This document shows positions 17,542-25,727 of a stretch of 64,000 bases of DNA, one piece after another. Origin of the DNA: Chryseobacterium nepalense (lineage in GTDB: Bacteria > Bacteroidota > Bacteroidia > Flavobacteriales > Weeksellaceae); assembly GCF_023195755.1 (NCBI RefSeq), contig NZ_CP096203.1, positions 2,728,001 to 2,792,000 of the forward strand, read 5' to 3'. The stretch's first letter is position 1. Every line of letters begins with the position of its first letter. Made by a program: the position numbers and the translations under genes. Under the pieces are notes generated by a model that worked only from the letters and a program-made list of their open reading frames with translations, made no database searches and was not told the DNA's origin.

Positions 17542-19383
17542 ATGAAAAGATCTTTTGCAATCCTGTTTGCGTTTGTCATTTCTCAGTTTCAGGCTCAGCA
17601 GGGGCCTTATTATCAGCAGAATGCGAAGTACAAAATGGATATTGATGTTAATGCTGAAAAATTCACTTATGAAGGCAAACAGACACTGGATTATAAAAAT
17701 AATTCTCCGGACGAACTTAATGTAGTGTATTTTCATCTGTATTGGAATGCCTTTAAGCCTAATTCGATGATGGATCAGAGAGTTGCCGGACAAGGAAAAA
17801 ACGGCGATTCAAGATTGCAGAAAGACGGAATTTCCAGACTTGCTTCCATTCCGAAAGATCAGGAAGGTTCTCAGAATATTCACTGGATTAAACAAAACGG
17901 CAAAACGCTGAAATATGAAATTCAGGAAACGGTAATGAAAGTATATCTGGCCGAGTCTATTAAGCCAAATTCTTCAACAACCTTTACATTAGAATGGGAT
18001 GCCGTGATTCCGCAGCAGATCCGAAGAAGTGGAAGAAACAACAGGGAAGGGGTGGATATGACCATGACCCAGTGGTACCCGAAAATTGCAGAATATGATT
18101 ATGACGGCTGGGCAACCTTTGATTATATCGGAAGAGAATTTCATGCACCATTCGCGGATTTTGATGTTACCATTAAAATCAATAAAGATTATGTAATCGG
18201 AGCAGGAGGAATTCTGGAAAATCCAGAAGATGTAAAAGGGTATGATCCGAATGCAAAAATTAAAGCAGATAAAAATAAAGCAACATGGAAGTGGACTGCT
18301 AAAAACATTCTGGATTTCGCCTGGGCTGCAGATAAAGACTACATTGTAAAAAGCTTTGACGTTCCGCAAGGTCCAAAAGTCTTCCTGGTGTATCAGAATA
18401 ACGATAAAACAAAGGTCTGGGAAGAGGCGCAGCCTTATCTTACAAAATACTACCAGCTGATGAATGCGCGTTTCGGGAAATATGTCTACCCAACATATGC
18501 CTTCATTCAGGGTGGTGATGGCGGAATGGAGTACGGCATGTGTACCATGATTTTAGGTGAAGCTCAGGATATTGAAGGCTTGATGGGATTAATGGCCCAT
18601 GAAGGGGCTCATTCCTGGTACCAGCAGATGTTGGCTACCAACGAACCGATGCGTCCGTGGATGGATGAAGGTTTCACGAGCTATGCAGAAGGATATGTGA
18701 TGAATCAGTTATTTCCACCGGCACAGGAACTTCCAAACCCTTTCGTGAATTCAATCAACGGCTACAGGAATTTTATTAAAAAAGGAATTGAAGAGCCTGC
18801 AGTATGGCTGGGAGATCATCATGACAACGGTACTTCCTATACTTATGCTTCTTACGTAAAAGGGGAGCTGTATCTTGTGCAGCTGGGGTATATTATGGGT
18901 GAACAGAATTTAACGGAAACCCTGAAGCAGTATTACGATCAATGGGTGCTGAAACATCCTTCCGACAGAGATTTTCTGCATATTGCCCAAAAAGTTTCAG
19001 GAATGGATCTGAAGTGGTTTCATCATTACTGGATCAATACAACCAAAACAATAGATTACGGAATCAAAGATGTGAAATACGAAGCAAAATCTACAACCAT
19101 TACCCTGGTAAATAACGGTCAGGTTCCAATGCCGGTTGATTTTAGCATAATAACGTCTGATAAAAAAGTGATCACCTATCAGATTCCGATGAACATGACC
19201 CACACTTGGAAAGAAAAAGATGCTTACGGAGAATTCAAGACAATGCCTTATTGGCCTTGGACCCAAAAGGAATACGTTATTACCGTTCCTTACACAAAAT
19301 CGCAGTTGTCTGTTTTAGGAATAGATTTCAGTGAAAGAATGGCCGATGTGAATATGAAAGATAATTTTGTTGAAGTGAAATAA
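17542..19383 (+). CDS. Secreted M1-family zinc metallopeptidase
   Basis: A 613-residue exported peptidase with a signal peptide (MKRSFAILFAFVISQFQAQ). The M1 zinc site is intact: His353-Glu354-x-x-His357 in AHEGAHSW and the third ligand Glu376 in DEGFTSYAEG, exactly 18 residues after the last histidine. The N-terminal beta domain begins with YKMDIDVNAEKFTYEG, and GGMEYGMCTM stands in for the GAMEN-type exopeptidase motif. The family removes N-terminal residues from peptides. There is no T9SS C-terminal sorting domain, so it is probably periplasmic. It stands alone with a strong terminator. Confidence 0.93.
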   Translation: MKRSFAILFAFVISQFQAQQGPYYQQNAKYKMDIDVNAEKFTYEGKQTLDYKNNSPDELNVVYFHLYWNAFKPNSMMDQRVAGQGKNGDSRLQKDGISRLASIPKDQEGSQNIHWIKQNGKTLKYEIQETVMKVYLAESIKPNSSTTFTLEWDAVIPQQIRRSGRNNREGVDMTMTQWYPKIAEYDYDGWATFDYIGREFHAPFADFDVTIKINKDYVIGAGGILENPEDVKGYDPNAKIKADKNKATWKWTAKNILDFAWAADKDYIVKSFDVPQGPKVFLVYQNNDKTKVWEEAQPYLTKYYQLMNARFGKYVYPTYAFIQGGDGGMEYGMCTMILGEAQDIEGLMGLMAHEGAHSWYQQMLATNEPMRPWMDEGFTSYAEGYVMNQLFPPAQELPNPFVNSINGYRNFIKKGIEEPAVWLGDHHDNGTSYTYASYVKGELYLVQLGYIMGEQNLTETLKQYYDQWVLKHPSDRDFLHIAQKVSGMDLKWFHHYWINTTKTIDYGIKDVKYEAKSTTITLVNNGQVPMPVDFSIITSDKKVITYQIPMNMTHTWKEKDAYGEFKTMPYWPWTQKEYVITVPYTKSQLSVLGIDFSERMADVNMKDNFVEVK

Positions 19384-19400
19384 CGTTTTAACATAGATAA

Positions 19401-19435
19401 AAAATCCCTGCAGAAATTTTTCTGCAGGGATTTTT
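19401..19435 (+). terminator. Terminator after M1 peptidase
   Basis: A perfect 16-bp stem AAAATCCCTGCAGAAA/TTTCTGCAGGGATTTT with a two-base loop and a T-tract. Confidence 0.92.
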
Positions 19436-19547
19436 ATTAAAGCATTTCCTTTCACCATAAAACTTATTTTGAAGATTGTAAGCAGGCTTATATAAAATCA
19501 TTAAATTTAAAGCCTTAAATAATTAGTGATTCCATTAGACCAAATAA

Positions 19548-20306
19548 ATGAATTCAATAGTAATTAATGTAGGAAACAGCAATATCAGATTCGGTCTTTT
19601 TAATGAAGATAACTGCGATATTTCGTGGGTCATCAATACTAAGCCTTACAGAACGGCAGACGAGCTTTATGTTCAGATGCTTATGCTATACCAGACCTAT
19701 AAAATTCAGCCAAAAGAAATTAATAAGATCATCATGGGTTCTGTAGTGCCTCAGCTCACAAAAATAATGAGTTCGGCCATCAGGAAGATCCATGGGATCA
19801 ATCCGGTGATTGTCGACAGAAATACTCCATCCGGAGTTCAGGCAAAATCCAAACAGATGGGAACTGATATTTATGCCAATCTGGTAGCGGCCCATAATAT
19901 GTACCCGGATCGGAAGAAGATTGTGCTGGATTTCGGGACGGCGCTTACAGCAAGCTGTGTTGCTGAAGATGGCGAAACCTTAGGCGTGATTATTGCTCCG
20001 GGGATTATTACTGCTCTCAACTCACTCATCAGCCAGACTGCCCAGCTTCCGGAAATTGAGCTGGTGAAACCGAAAACCGTTTTAGGATTGGATACTGTTA
20101 CCTGTATGCAGAGCGGAATGGTATACGGATTTTTAGGAATGGTGGAAGGTTTTGTAGACAGGATTAATGATGAGGTACAGGATAGTTGTTTTGTAGTAGC
20201 TACAGGCGGGGTATCCCATGTTTATAAACCTTTAACGGATAAAATCCATGTGATGGACAGGCTTCATACGCTGAAAGGACTTTATTTTTTAGGAAAAGAT
20301 CTGTAA
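19548..20306 (+). CDS. coaX: Type III pantothenate kinase
   Basis: CoaX phosphorylates pantothenate, the first step of coenzyme A synthesis. The 252-residue protein has the N-terminal phosphate loop INVGNSNIRFGLF (residues 6-18), the catalytic DFGTALTASCV motif near residue 128 and GVIIAPGI, then the late glycine motif VVATGGVSHVY. It belongs to the ASKHA fold and typically needs a monovalent cation. The genes on both sides are unrelated. No terminator is obvious; tadA converges 83 bp downstream. Confidence 0.95.
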   Translation: MNSIVINVGNSNIRFGLFNEDNCDISWVINTKPYRTADELYVQMLMLYQTYKIQPKEINKIIMGSVVPQLTKIMSSAIRKIHGINPVIVDRNTPSGVQAKSKQMGTDIYANLVAAHNMYPDRKKIVLDFGTALTASCVAEDGETLGVIIAPGIITALNSLISQTAQLPEIELVKPKTVLGLDTVTCMQSGMVYGFLGMVEGFVDRINDEVQDSCFVVATGGVSHVYKPLTDKIHVMDRLHTLKGLYFLGKDL

Positions 20307-20389
20307 GGCTGATGTTAAGTCTGGTAAGTGTATGCTTAATTTATATACAAGTTTTTGAAGACCTAACTCTAAGCCTTAATCTTAATTCA

Positions 20390-20821
20390 TCATCTCTTTG
20401 ATCTGAAAAATTCTTTTACAATAGAAGAGCATTCATTTTCCATAATTCCGGTTACGATTTCCGTTTTAGGATGGAGGGTAAGATGTTTGTTGATGAAACC
20501 GCGCTGCTCGTCTCTTGCGCCGATTACTACTTTTGAGATCTGTGACCACGAAAGGGCTCCGGAACACATTACACAGGGTTCCAGCGTGACGTACAGCGTG
20601 CAGTTTTTAAGATATTTTCCGCCAAGAAAATGAGCGGCGGAAGTAATGGCCTGCATCTCCGCATGGGCAGTAACGTCATTCAATGTTTCGGTGAGGTTAT
20701 GTGCTCTTGCAATGACCCGGTTGTTGGAAACCACCACACAGCCAATCGGAACTTCATCTTTTTCAAGGGCGAGATGCGCTTCGCTGAGCGCCATTTTCAT
20801 AAAATATTCGTCGGTAAACAT
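20390..20821 (-). CDS. tadA: tRNA-specific adenosine deaminase
   Basis: TadA converts the wobble adenosine of tRNA-Arg(ACG) to inosine. The zinc deaminase motif is present as HAEMQAI with the catalytic Glu, and PCVMC with the two cysteine ligands (TLEPCVMCSGAL). I chose the ATG at 20821, giving MFTDEYFMKMALSEA and 143 residues; an ATG four codons upstream (20833) would overlap the preceding gene by 11 bp. Either way the gene is tightly packed behind the TonB-C-like gene and may be translated from the same transcript. Confidence 0.93.
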   Translation of the reverse strand: MFTDEYFMKMALSEAHLALEKDEVPIGCVVVSNNRVIARAHNLTETLNDVTAHAEMQAITSAAHFLGGKYLKNCTLYVTLEPCVMCSGALSWSQISKVVIGARDEQRGFINKHLTLHPKTEIVTGIMENECSSIVKEFFRSKR

Positions 20822-20822
20822 G

Positions 20823-21455
20823 TTAATCTTCAAGTTTCATTGTTAAAGGAAGCCGGAAACGGTATCGTACGGGATTTCCATTGACAACAGCCGGGAAAAA
20901 TTTCTTTGGAACAGAATATAGGGCAATTTCAGCCTGTCTGTTAAAAGTAAAATTCTCTCCCTGTGCTTCAACATTTGTTATCGTGCCGTCAATTTCTACA
21001 ATGAAAGCAACAATGGTTTTAATCGTTTTAACCTCAGAATGAACACCTCCCAGATAAAACAGATCGGAAACTTCTTTTCTGAGTTCATTAATGCCTCCGG
21101 GATAGTCTGCTGCTTTATCGGTAATTACAGTGGCTACAGCCGAAGCCTGGGAAGATGTATTTGTTTTTATGAGGTGCAGTCTTCCCAGATCTTCCAGGTT
21201 CTTTGTTTTTAATAAAACGCCGGTAAGCGCAACATTTTCTATACTATCCATTTTCTGCATGAAAAGCTGATAATCGCTTTTTATGGAAGCTTTATGGAAT
21301 TGGTTTGTTTCCGCATCAAATTTTTTCTTGAATTCCTGTCCCAGCATAGAACGATGCTGATTGTAGTATTGTTTAACAAGCCTGAAATCTTCAGTCTGCT
21401 GGGAAAAACAAAAAGAAGAAATTAAGAAGAAAAAGTATGGAAGCAGGAATTTCAC
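20823..21455 (-). CDS. Exported protein with TonB C-terminal-like domain
   Basis: A 210-residue protein with a cleavable signal peptide (MKFLLPYFFFLISSFCFSQ). A helical middle part is followed by a C-terminal domain of about 75 residues with VAFIVEIDGTITNVEA and VPKKFFPAVVNGNPV, the beta-alpha-beta pattern of TonB C-terminal domains. Unlike true TonB it has no retained N-terminal membrane anchor and no proline-rich spacer, so it is unlikely to transmit energy to receptors. Many such lone TonB-C proteins occur in Flavobacteriia without known function. It overlaps or abuts tadA. Confidence 0.65.
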   Translation of the reverse strand: MKFLLPYFFFLISSFCFSQQTEDFRLVKQYYNQHRSMLGQEFKKKFDAETNQFHKASIKSDYQLFMQKMDSIENVALTGVLLKTKNLEDLGRLHLIKTNTSSQASAVATVITDKAADYPGGINELRKEVSDLFYLGGVHSEVKTIKTIVAFIVEIDGTITNVEAQGENFTFNRQAEIALYSVPKKFFPAVVNGNPVRYRFRLPLTMKLED

Positions 21456-21499
21456 TGTGATATATTTATGTAAATGTAATCAAAAATACAATACATTGT

Positions 21500-22420
21500 T
21501 TACTCTTTCAGATAGCTGTTCAGGGACTCCTGCAGATGGTTGCGTATTTCATCAACTAAAATCTTCGGTTCTAAAACCTGAACTTCTTTTCCGTACGATA
21601 AAATTTCCTGCATAAAATCATAGGTAGGATGAAGAAAGAATTCAAAATAGATTTCTTCCGGCGTTTCCTTTATTTCTTTCTGGGATTGGTGAAGCGGAAA
21701 ACTTTTGATGTACTCGCCCTGATGTCTGCTGCATTTCAGAACAATCTTCTGAGGATTCTGTGCAGTAAGATTCATAACCCCGAAAGCATTTTTAAAATGT
21801 TCCCTGAAGTTATATTTGTACTTTTCTTTAAATTGTTTATCATTCACATCAAGATAATTAATCCTGTCCAGCCCGAAAGATTTCAGCATTTTATCCTTTG
21901 TGTCAATGGCAATGAGGTACCACCGGTCTTTAGATTCTTTTAATGCCAGCGGGTGTACCTTTCTTGAAGTCATCAGTTTATTTTTATAATTATAATGCTC
22001 AAAAGAAACGATTCTTTTATTTCTGATGGCAAAAAACAGATCATAAAAATGCTCAACTCCTGTAGGCTTTCTGCTTTCAAAAAAGATAAAATCTGAAAAA
22101 TCCGGATGAAGATTCAGAGCATTGCTTACTTGGAAAGATTCAAGTAATTTCTGGTTGTATTCATCCACTTCCATGATCGGGCGGCTCTCAATATAATATC
22201 TGTTGTCACCTTTCTTCTTGTTGTGAATGGAAAGGTTAAACAGATCGGAAATTTCCCTTATATCCCGCTGTAGAGTCCGTATCGAATAGCTTTTGATTCC
22301 TGCATCCTGAAATTCAAAAGAATTGAGCAGATAGTCTTCCAGTTGAGGATAAGTAGCAGGAGAGCTTTCTAATCTTTTAATGATCAAAGCATATCTTGTC
22401 AGGTAAAAATCTTTTTTCAT
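21500..22420 (-). CDS. WYL-domain transcription regulator of the CGWCAAG-box regulon
   Basis: A 306-residue cytoplasmic regulator. Residues 1-70 form a winged helix-turn-helix (IRTLQRDIREIS, the recognition helix of the YafY/DeoR-like class), residues about 125-195 the WYL domain with the name-giving RWYL at 166-169 and FGLDRI, and the last 70 residues a WCX extension (LSYGKEVQVLEP). WYL domains sense ligands, often nucleic-acid-derived; known members include PafB/PafC of the mycobacterial DNA-damage response and the phage-defence regulators BrxR and CapW. Its promoter carries the same inverted repeat as three neighbouring promoters, so autoregulation and local control are likely (inference). 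Confidence 0.88.
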   Translation of the reverse strand: MKKDFYLTRYALIIKRLESSPATYPQLEDYLLNSFEFQDAGIKSYSIRTLQRDIREISDLFNLSIHNKKKGDNRYYIESRPIMEVDEYNQKLLESFQVSNALNLHPDFSDFIFFESRKPTGVEHFYDLFFAIRNKRIVSFEHYNYKNKLMTSRKVHPLALKESKDRWYLIAIDTKDKMLKSFGLDRINYLDVNDKQFKEKYKYNFREHFKNAFGVMNLTAQNPQKIVLKCSRHQGEYIKSFPLHQSQKEIKETPEEIYFEFFLHPTYDFMQEILSYGKEVQVLEPKILVDEIRNHLQESLNSYLKE

Positions 22421-22498
22421 TCGGATATAATTTATGATGCAGTTTCTACGGTTATTAATTTCATGGAACGCTTGCGTTCATGGTTACCTTCTCTGAGA

Positions 22499-22532
22499 CA
22501 AATATAAATGCTTAATGCGACAAAATGTGTCG
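22499..22532 (-). promoter_or_regulatory. WYL-box promoter of the regulator gene
   Basis: The inverted repeat CGACA-N5-TGTCG lies at 22518-22532. On the minus strand it ends TTTTGTCG, then 11 bp, then the -7 element TATATTTG (22499-22506). The regulator ATG is about 78 bp downstream. The leader holds two tiny ATG-started frames of 6 and 10 codons. This is also the only recognisable content of the 305-bp gap 22421-22725. Confidence 0.8.
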
Positions 22533-22725
22533 TGTTTTATTTTTGTGGATAAGTTTTAAAAGTCAGCATTGCTTGAAAAGTTTTTTGTCAATCATAATTT
22601 TTCAGACTAATTTACGATATTTCGATAAAATTTATTCAAGGGTTTATATTTTAAATTGCTTGAAACCAGTGTTTTAACGTGAGGGTGCTGAAGTTGTAAA
22701 AGTAGTTATGATTTAAATAAAAAAT

Positions 22726-23112
22726 ATGACTACTAAAGAGTTTAAAACGTTCAATATGCCCTGGGAAGCAGTATATGGATATGTTCAGGCAGTTAAGAAA
22801 GGAGACACGGTATGGATTTCAGGTCAGCTAGGTCATAATATGGACGGCGTACTTACTGACGGTATGGAAAATCAGTTCAGGCAGACTTTTGAGAACATTG
22901 GAAAACTACTTTCCGGGTTTGGAATGACTGCAGATGATGTAACGGAAGAAGTTATTTATGTGACGGACATGCAGCAGGGCTTCGAGGCAAGAAAAGTTAC
23001 CGGAAAAGAATTTTATGGTGAAGCATGTATAGTTGCCAGTACAATAGTCGCTGTAAGTGCGCTTGCTTTGCCCGGACAGATGGTAGAAATTAAAATTGTA
23101 GCAAGAGGCTAG
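22726..23112 (+). CDS. RidA/YjgF-family protein
   Basis: A 128-residue protein of the RidA family, trimeric deaminases that hydrolyse reactive enamine/imine intermediates. It has VWISGQLGHN near residue 28, a central helix with NIGKLLSGFGMTADDV, and ends VSALALPGQMVEIKIVA, close to the signature ending of the family. The usual arginine that binds the carboxylate in true RidA (in the ...R-C/x-x motif near residue 105) is not visible here, where the protein reads GEACIVASTIVAV, so it may be a RidA relative with another substrate. It is divergent from the WYL gene and faces the cluster operon. Confidence 0.82.
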   Translation: MTTKEFKTFNMPWEAVYGYVQAVKKGDTVWISGQLGHNMDGVLTDGMENQFRQTFENIGKLLSGFGMTADDVTEEVIYVTDMQQGFEARKVTGKEFYGEACIVASTIVAVSALALPGQMVEIKIVARG

Positions 23113-23131
23113 TATTTTTTAATCTAAAAAC

Positions 23132-23168
23132 ATAAAACTCTGCAGTAGCAGGCGCTGCGGAGTTTTAT
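23132..23168. terminator. Bidirectional terminator between RidA gene and WYL-cluster operon
   Basis: A 14-bp stem with one wobble pair, ATAAAACTCTGCAG/CTGCGGAGTTTTAT, loop of nine bases. It lies between the convergent RidA gene and the small acidic gene at 23197. Confidence 0.8.
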
Positions 23169-23196
23169 GCTGTTTATGTGAAAGGTTAGGTAGTTT

Positions 23197-23373
23197 TTAT
23201 ATTTCATCTTCAAGAGTGTCGTTTTCAAAGTCATCCCTGAAAAATGTTTCAATAGCATCAAGGTAGTTTTCATAATCGTTTTCTGCATTCTCGATGTCGC
23301 TCCAGTCAATGGTATAAAGGGGGTCATCAGAAACAGTATCGTAATGTTGATTTGGTGTTTCCATAGTATACAT
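23197..23373 (-). CDS. Small acidic protein, 58 residues, end of the DUF2589 operon
   Basis: A short frame not usually called by gene finders. It starts MYTMETPNQHYDTV (a second ATG three codons on gives 55 residues), continues DDPLYTIDWSDIENAENDYE and ends with an Asp/Glu-rich tail DDFENDTLEDEI. About 18 of 58 residues are Asp or Glu and there is only one Arg and no Lys, so the protein is strongly negative. It lies on the same strand as and 122 bp after the 184-residue gene, and just before a strong terminator, so it fits as the last gene of the WYL-box operon. Such acidic mini-proteins can be inhibitors or DNA mimics, but nothing shows that here. Confidence 0.6.
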   Translation of the reverse strand: MYTMETPNQHYDTVSDDPLYTIDWSDIENAENDYENYLDAIETFFRDDFENDTLEDEI

Positions 23374-23495
23374 GAGATTGGTTATAGTTAATGATAAATT
23401 TCTGAAGCTCAGATGATGATAATTTAAGTTTTCATGGTTATTAATTTAATTTCAATGGTTATTTGAATTACCCTGGATTATCATTAAAATTATAT

Positions 23496-24050
23496 TTAAG
23501 TGAAATCACTTAGTTCAATTTCGTCACCCATGAGCATAAGGATATCTATTTCAGAAAGTATTGATTTTAGTTTTATGGCTCCCATTTTAAGGTCATTTTC
23601 AGACAGGATATACAGCCATACACTCCGGATGAAATCTTCAAAAGGAATACTTTGATCATACATCTGGGTGTGTGTTTGAGCCGTAAGCACCAACAGCTGT
23701 TTTACAATCTCCCGGCAGTCATTCATTTTTCTTTCGAAAGGACTCAGCACGGTAAGTATGGTATTTTGAATGTTATAAAGAGCATCTGCTGCTGCCTTGG
23801 TCTGGTTTTTCTTGATATTGTTTCCTCTGCCTTCTGTCATTTTTGCAGCTAATATTTTACTTCTGAAACCTGCCATCTCAGAAACTTCACTGATGTTGTA
23901 AGTGGATAAAATATCTTCCGAAGCTTTCAGCCAGAGCATAATTTTATCAATAAAATGATGATCTTTTTTTTCAAGTGAAGAAACAATTCCCGGGAATTCC
24001 TGCAGCTTCTCCTTAAGTAGGTTTACCAGAATAAATTGCGATTTTCTCAT
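23496..24050 (-). CDS. Helical protein of unknown function in the DUF2589 operon
   Basis: A 184-residue soluble protein without signal peptide or membrane segment; I do not recognise a family. It is predicted mostly helical by eye: amphipathic stretches such as QFILVNLLKEKLQEF, KIMLWLKASEDIL and AADALYNIQNTIL, a basic linker GRGNNIKKNQTK in the middle, and an acidic C-terminus. The ATG overlaps the stop of the preceding 227-residue gene by a single base, so the two are translationally coupled. Third gene of the operon that starts with DUF2589. Confidence 0.75.
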   Translation of the reverse strand: MRKSQFILVNLLKEKLQEFPGIVSSLEKKDHHFIDKIMLWLKASEDILSTYNISEVSEMAGFRSKILAAKMTEGRGNNIKKNQTKAAADALYNIQNTILTVLSPFERKMNDCREIVKQLLVLTAQTHTQMYDQSIPFEDFIRSVWLYILSENDLKMGAIKLKSILSEIDILMLMGDEIELSDFT

Positions 24051-24733
24051 TATTCAGGAATTAGGGTTTCAATGATATTTCCATTAATGTCTTCATATCT
24101 TGACCATTCCATTCCGGATTCGCTCACGCTCATTTTTGCATAAATAAGATATTTGGGATCAATGCTCATCAGCTTGCCGGCTTCTACTATAATATCATGT
24201 TCCTCTACATTCTCAAGCACTTTTTTAGCCTCAAGAAGCGTGCGGTTTTTGATGCTGTTTTTAAGCGTTTCCGACTTTACTTCGCCCCAGGTGAAATTGG
24301 GAAGCGTTAAACAATAATCTGTAATATAATCGGGAATGATATAGAAGTCTTTTTCTTTTTCTGGAGTGATGATCTGTATATTGTCTTTTTTCATTTGATA
24401 AATAAGATCATCATAATATATTTCCATGTCTGCCAGGAAAACCCTGAGCTTTTGATCACTTGAAGTATCAGCAGCGTTGTAGCCTGTTTTCAAAACTTTG
24501 GTAATTTCGTCGTAAGCGAAATCTCTAAGTTTGAGAATGGGCAGTTTTCCTCCCTGTGCAAAAGGAATGGTAAGATCTACTGTTCCTATTTTCATTCTTG
24601 GGATTGAAAAATTTTTCAGCATTTCATCCTGTGCATATTCTTTTGCGATCTGTAGGGTCTGAAGATCGGCCATCTTTCGGGAATTGGCAATTTCAGATAC
24701 AATGCCTCCCAGATATTCATTTAATTTTGGCAT
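24050..24733 (-). CDS. DUF2589-associated protein of unknown function
   Basis: A 227-residue cytoplasmic protein. It begins MPKLNEYLGGIVSEIANSR, then a helix rich in Asp/Glu/Lys, and FSIPRMKIGTVDLTIPFAQG near residue 42. That segment resembles the VPFLTMLTIPALRIDEMTID segment of the DUF2589 protein encoded just upstream (same alternation of Pro, Ile and acidic residues), so the two may be distant paralogues forming one assembly. The rest is mixed helix and strand with no recognised motif. It is 65 bp after DUF2589 and overlaps the next gene by one base. Confidence 0.75.
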   Translation of the reverse strand: MPKLNEYLGGIVSEIANSRKMADLQTLQIAKEYAQDEMLKNFSIPRMKIGTVDLTIPFAQGGKLPILKLRDFAYDEITKVLKTGYNAADTSSDQKLRVFLADMEIYYDDLIYQMKKDNIQIITPEKEKDFYIIPDYITDYCLTLPNFTWGEVKSETLKNSIKNRTLLEAKKVLENVEEHDIIVEAGKLMSIDPKYLIYAKMSVSESGMEWSRYEDINGNIIETLIPE

Positions 24734-24798
24734 GATTAATTGTTTAAAATAATAATGGTTGGAAAAAGGATGGCCACCAGAGCAGCCATCCGGAAAAA

Positions 24799-25395
24799 TT
24801 AATAGTTAACTGCGGAAATACTGTCTTCCAACATATCCATAACCCTAGCAAGGCCGGCCGGCAATTCGTCATTTACCGCTCTCACATGAACTCCCAGAGT
24901 ATACGTTCTTTCGGTTGTAGAAGTGCTGGATGAAGTCTTTTTGTACGATGCGGATGCATTAAACTTCACCTTCCAGATTTTTGCGCTTAGGCTTGCAGAA
25001 CCGCTGAATTCGCTGGAAACATTTTGGGTTTCCACTGAGTTTAGTTTAGCGTTAAAATCAATGGTCATCTCATCAATTCTTAAAGCAGGAATCGTAAGCA
25101 TGGTAAGAAAAGGGACCTTTAGGCTAACTTCTGCAGTAGTAAATCGCTCTGTTGCCGATTCTGTGGTAGCATCTGGATCATAATCAGGATTAGGAACCGA
25201 CTTTTTGTAATTAAAATCCACATATCTTAAAGCAACCGGCTCGTCTTCTTCTTCAGAAGGAATAAAACCTACTTCTTTAATAAAATTGACCTGTGAAATG
25301 GAAGCGTCATGCTGTGCTTTCACTGCAGCCTGTAACGGACCGCCGATGTAAACGCTGAAATCTAAACTGTTTAATTCTTGTACTAAATTTGCCAT
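24799..25395 (-). CDS. DUF2589 domain protein
   Basis: A 198-residue soluble protein with the DUF2589 layout: an N-terminal IGGPLQAAVKAQHDASISQV helix followed by NFIKEVGF, an acidic loop with EEEDEP, a beta-rich core with VSLKVPFLTMLTIPALRIDE and FNAKLNSVE, then a Ser/Thr-rich stretch (KKTSSSTSTTERTYTLGVHV) and a short amphipathic C-terminal helix MLEDSIS. No enzyme motif is visible, and no function of the family is known to me. First gene of the WYL-box operon, with a 225-nt leader. Confidence 0.85.
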   Translation of the reverse strand: MANLVQELNSLDFSVYIGGPLQAAVKAQHDASISQVNFIKEVGFIPSEEEDEPVALRYVDFNYKKSVPNPDYDPDATTESATERFTTAEVSLKVPFLTMLTIPALRIDEMTIDFNAKLNSVETQNVSSEFSGSASLSAKIWKVKFNASASYKKTSSSTSTTERTYTLGVHVRAVNDELPAGLARVMDMLEDSISAVNY

Positions 25396-25624
25396 AATGT
25401 TTAATGGTTTGAATGGTTAATAAATTGATTATATAGCAGTGCTAGCAAACTGATATTCATGGGTAAATACATATCCTGTTCAGCAGGAAGCTGAATAATA
25501 TCGTTGTCGGATACGTTTGGGAGCTATAGTCCGGGTCGGCTATTGAAATTTCAAATCAAAACTACAATTTGTAGGATTTTTTTCATGGTATTTCGTTTTT
25601 TGGTTATTGTTTTTAATCTTGATT

Positions 25625-25658
25625 CAAAAATACCAGGTGAAAGCGACAAAACTTGACG
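25625..25658 (-). promoter_or_regulatory. WYL-box promoter of the DUF2589 operon
   Basis: Inverted repeat CGACAAAACTTGACG at 25644-25658 (one mismatch in the palindrome), 11 bp, then minus-strand -7 element TATTTTTG at 25625-25632. The spacing is identical to the other three boxes. The DUF2589 ATG is 230 bp downstream; the leader (25396-25624) contains an 11-codon ATG frame at 25551-25586 and no strong hairpin. Upstream, up to the patatin stop at 25728, the sequence is plain AT-rich spacer. Confidence 0.8.
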
Positions 25659-25727
25659 TATAAAATTATTTTTTTAAATAATTTATAAGGTAAATAGCTT
25701 ATTTTTCCTTTTTATAAGGTAAAAAGC

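Noticed and set aside
23124..23327. 67-residue minus-strand frame
   Set aside because: It overlaps the terminator hairpin and lies in another frame than the acidic 58-residue protein, which has the better composition and position.
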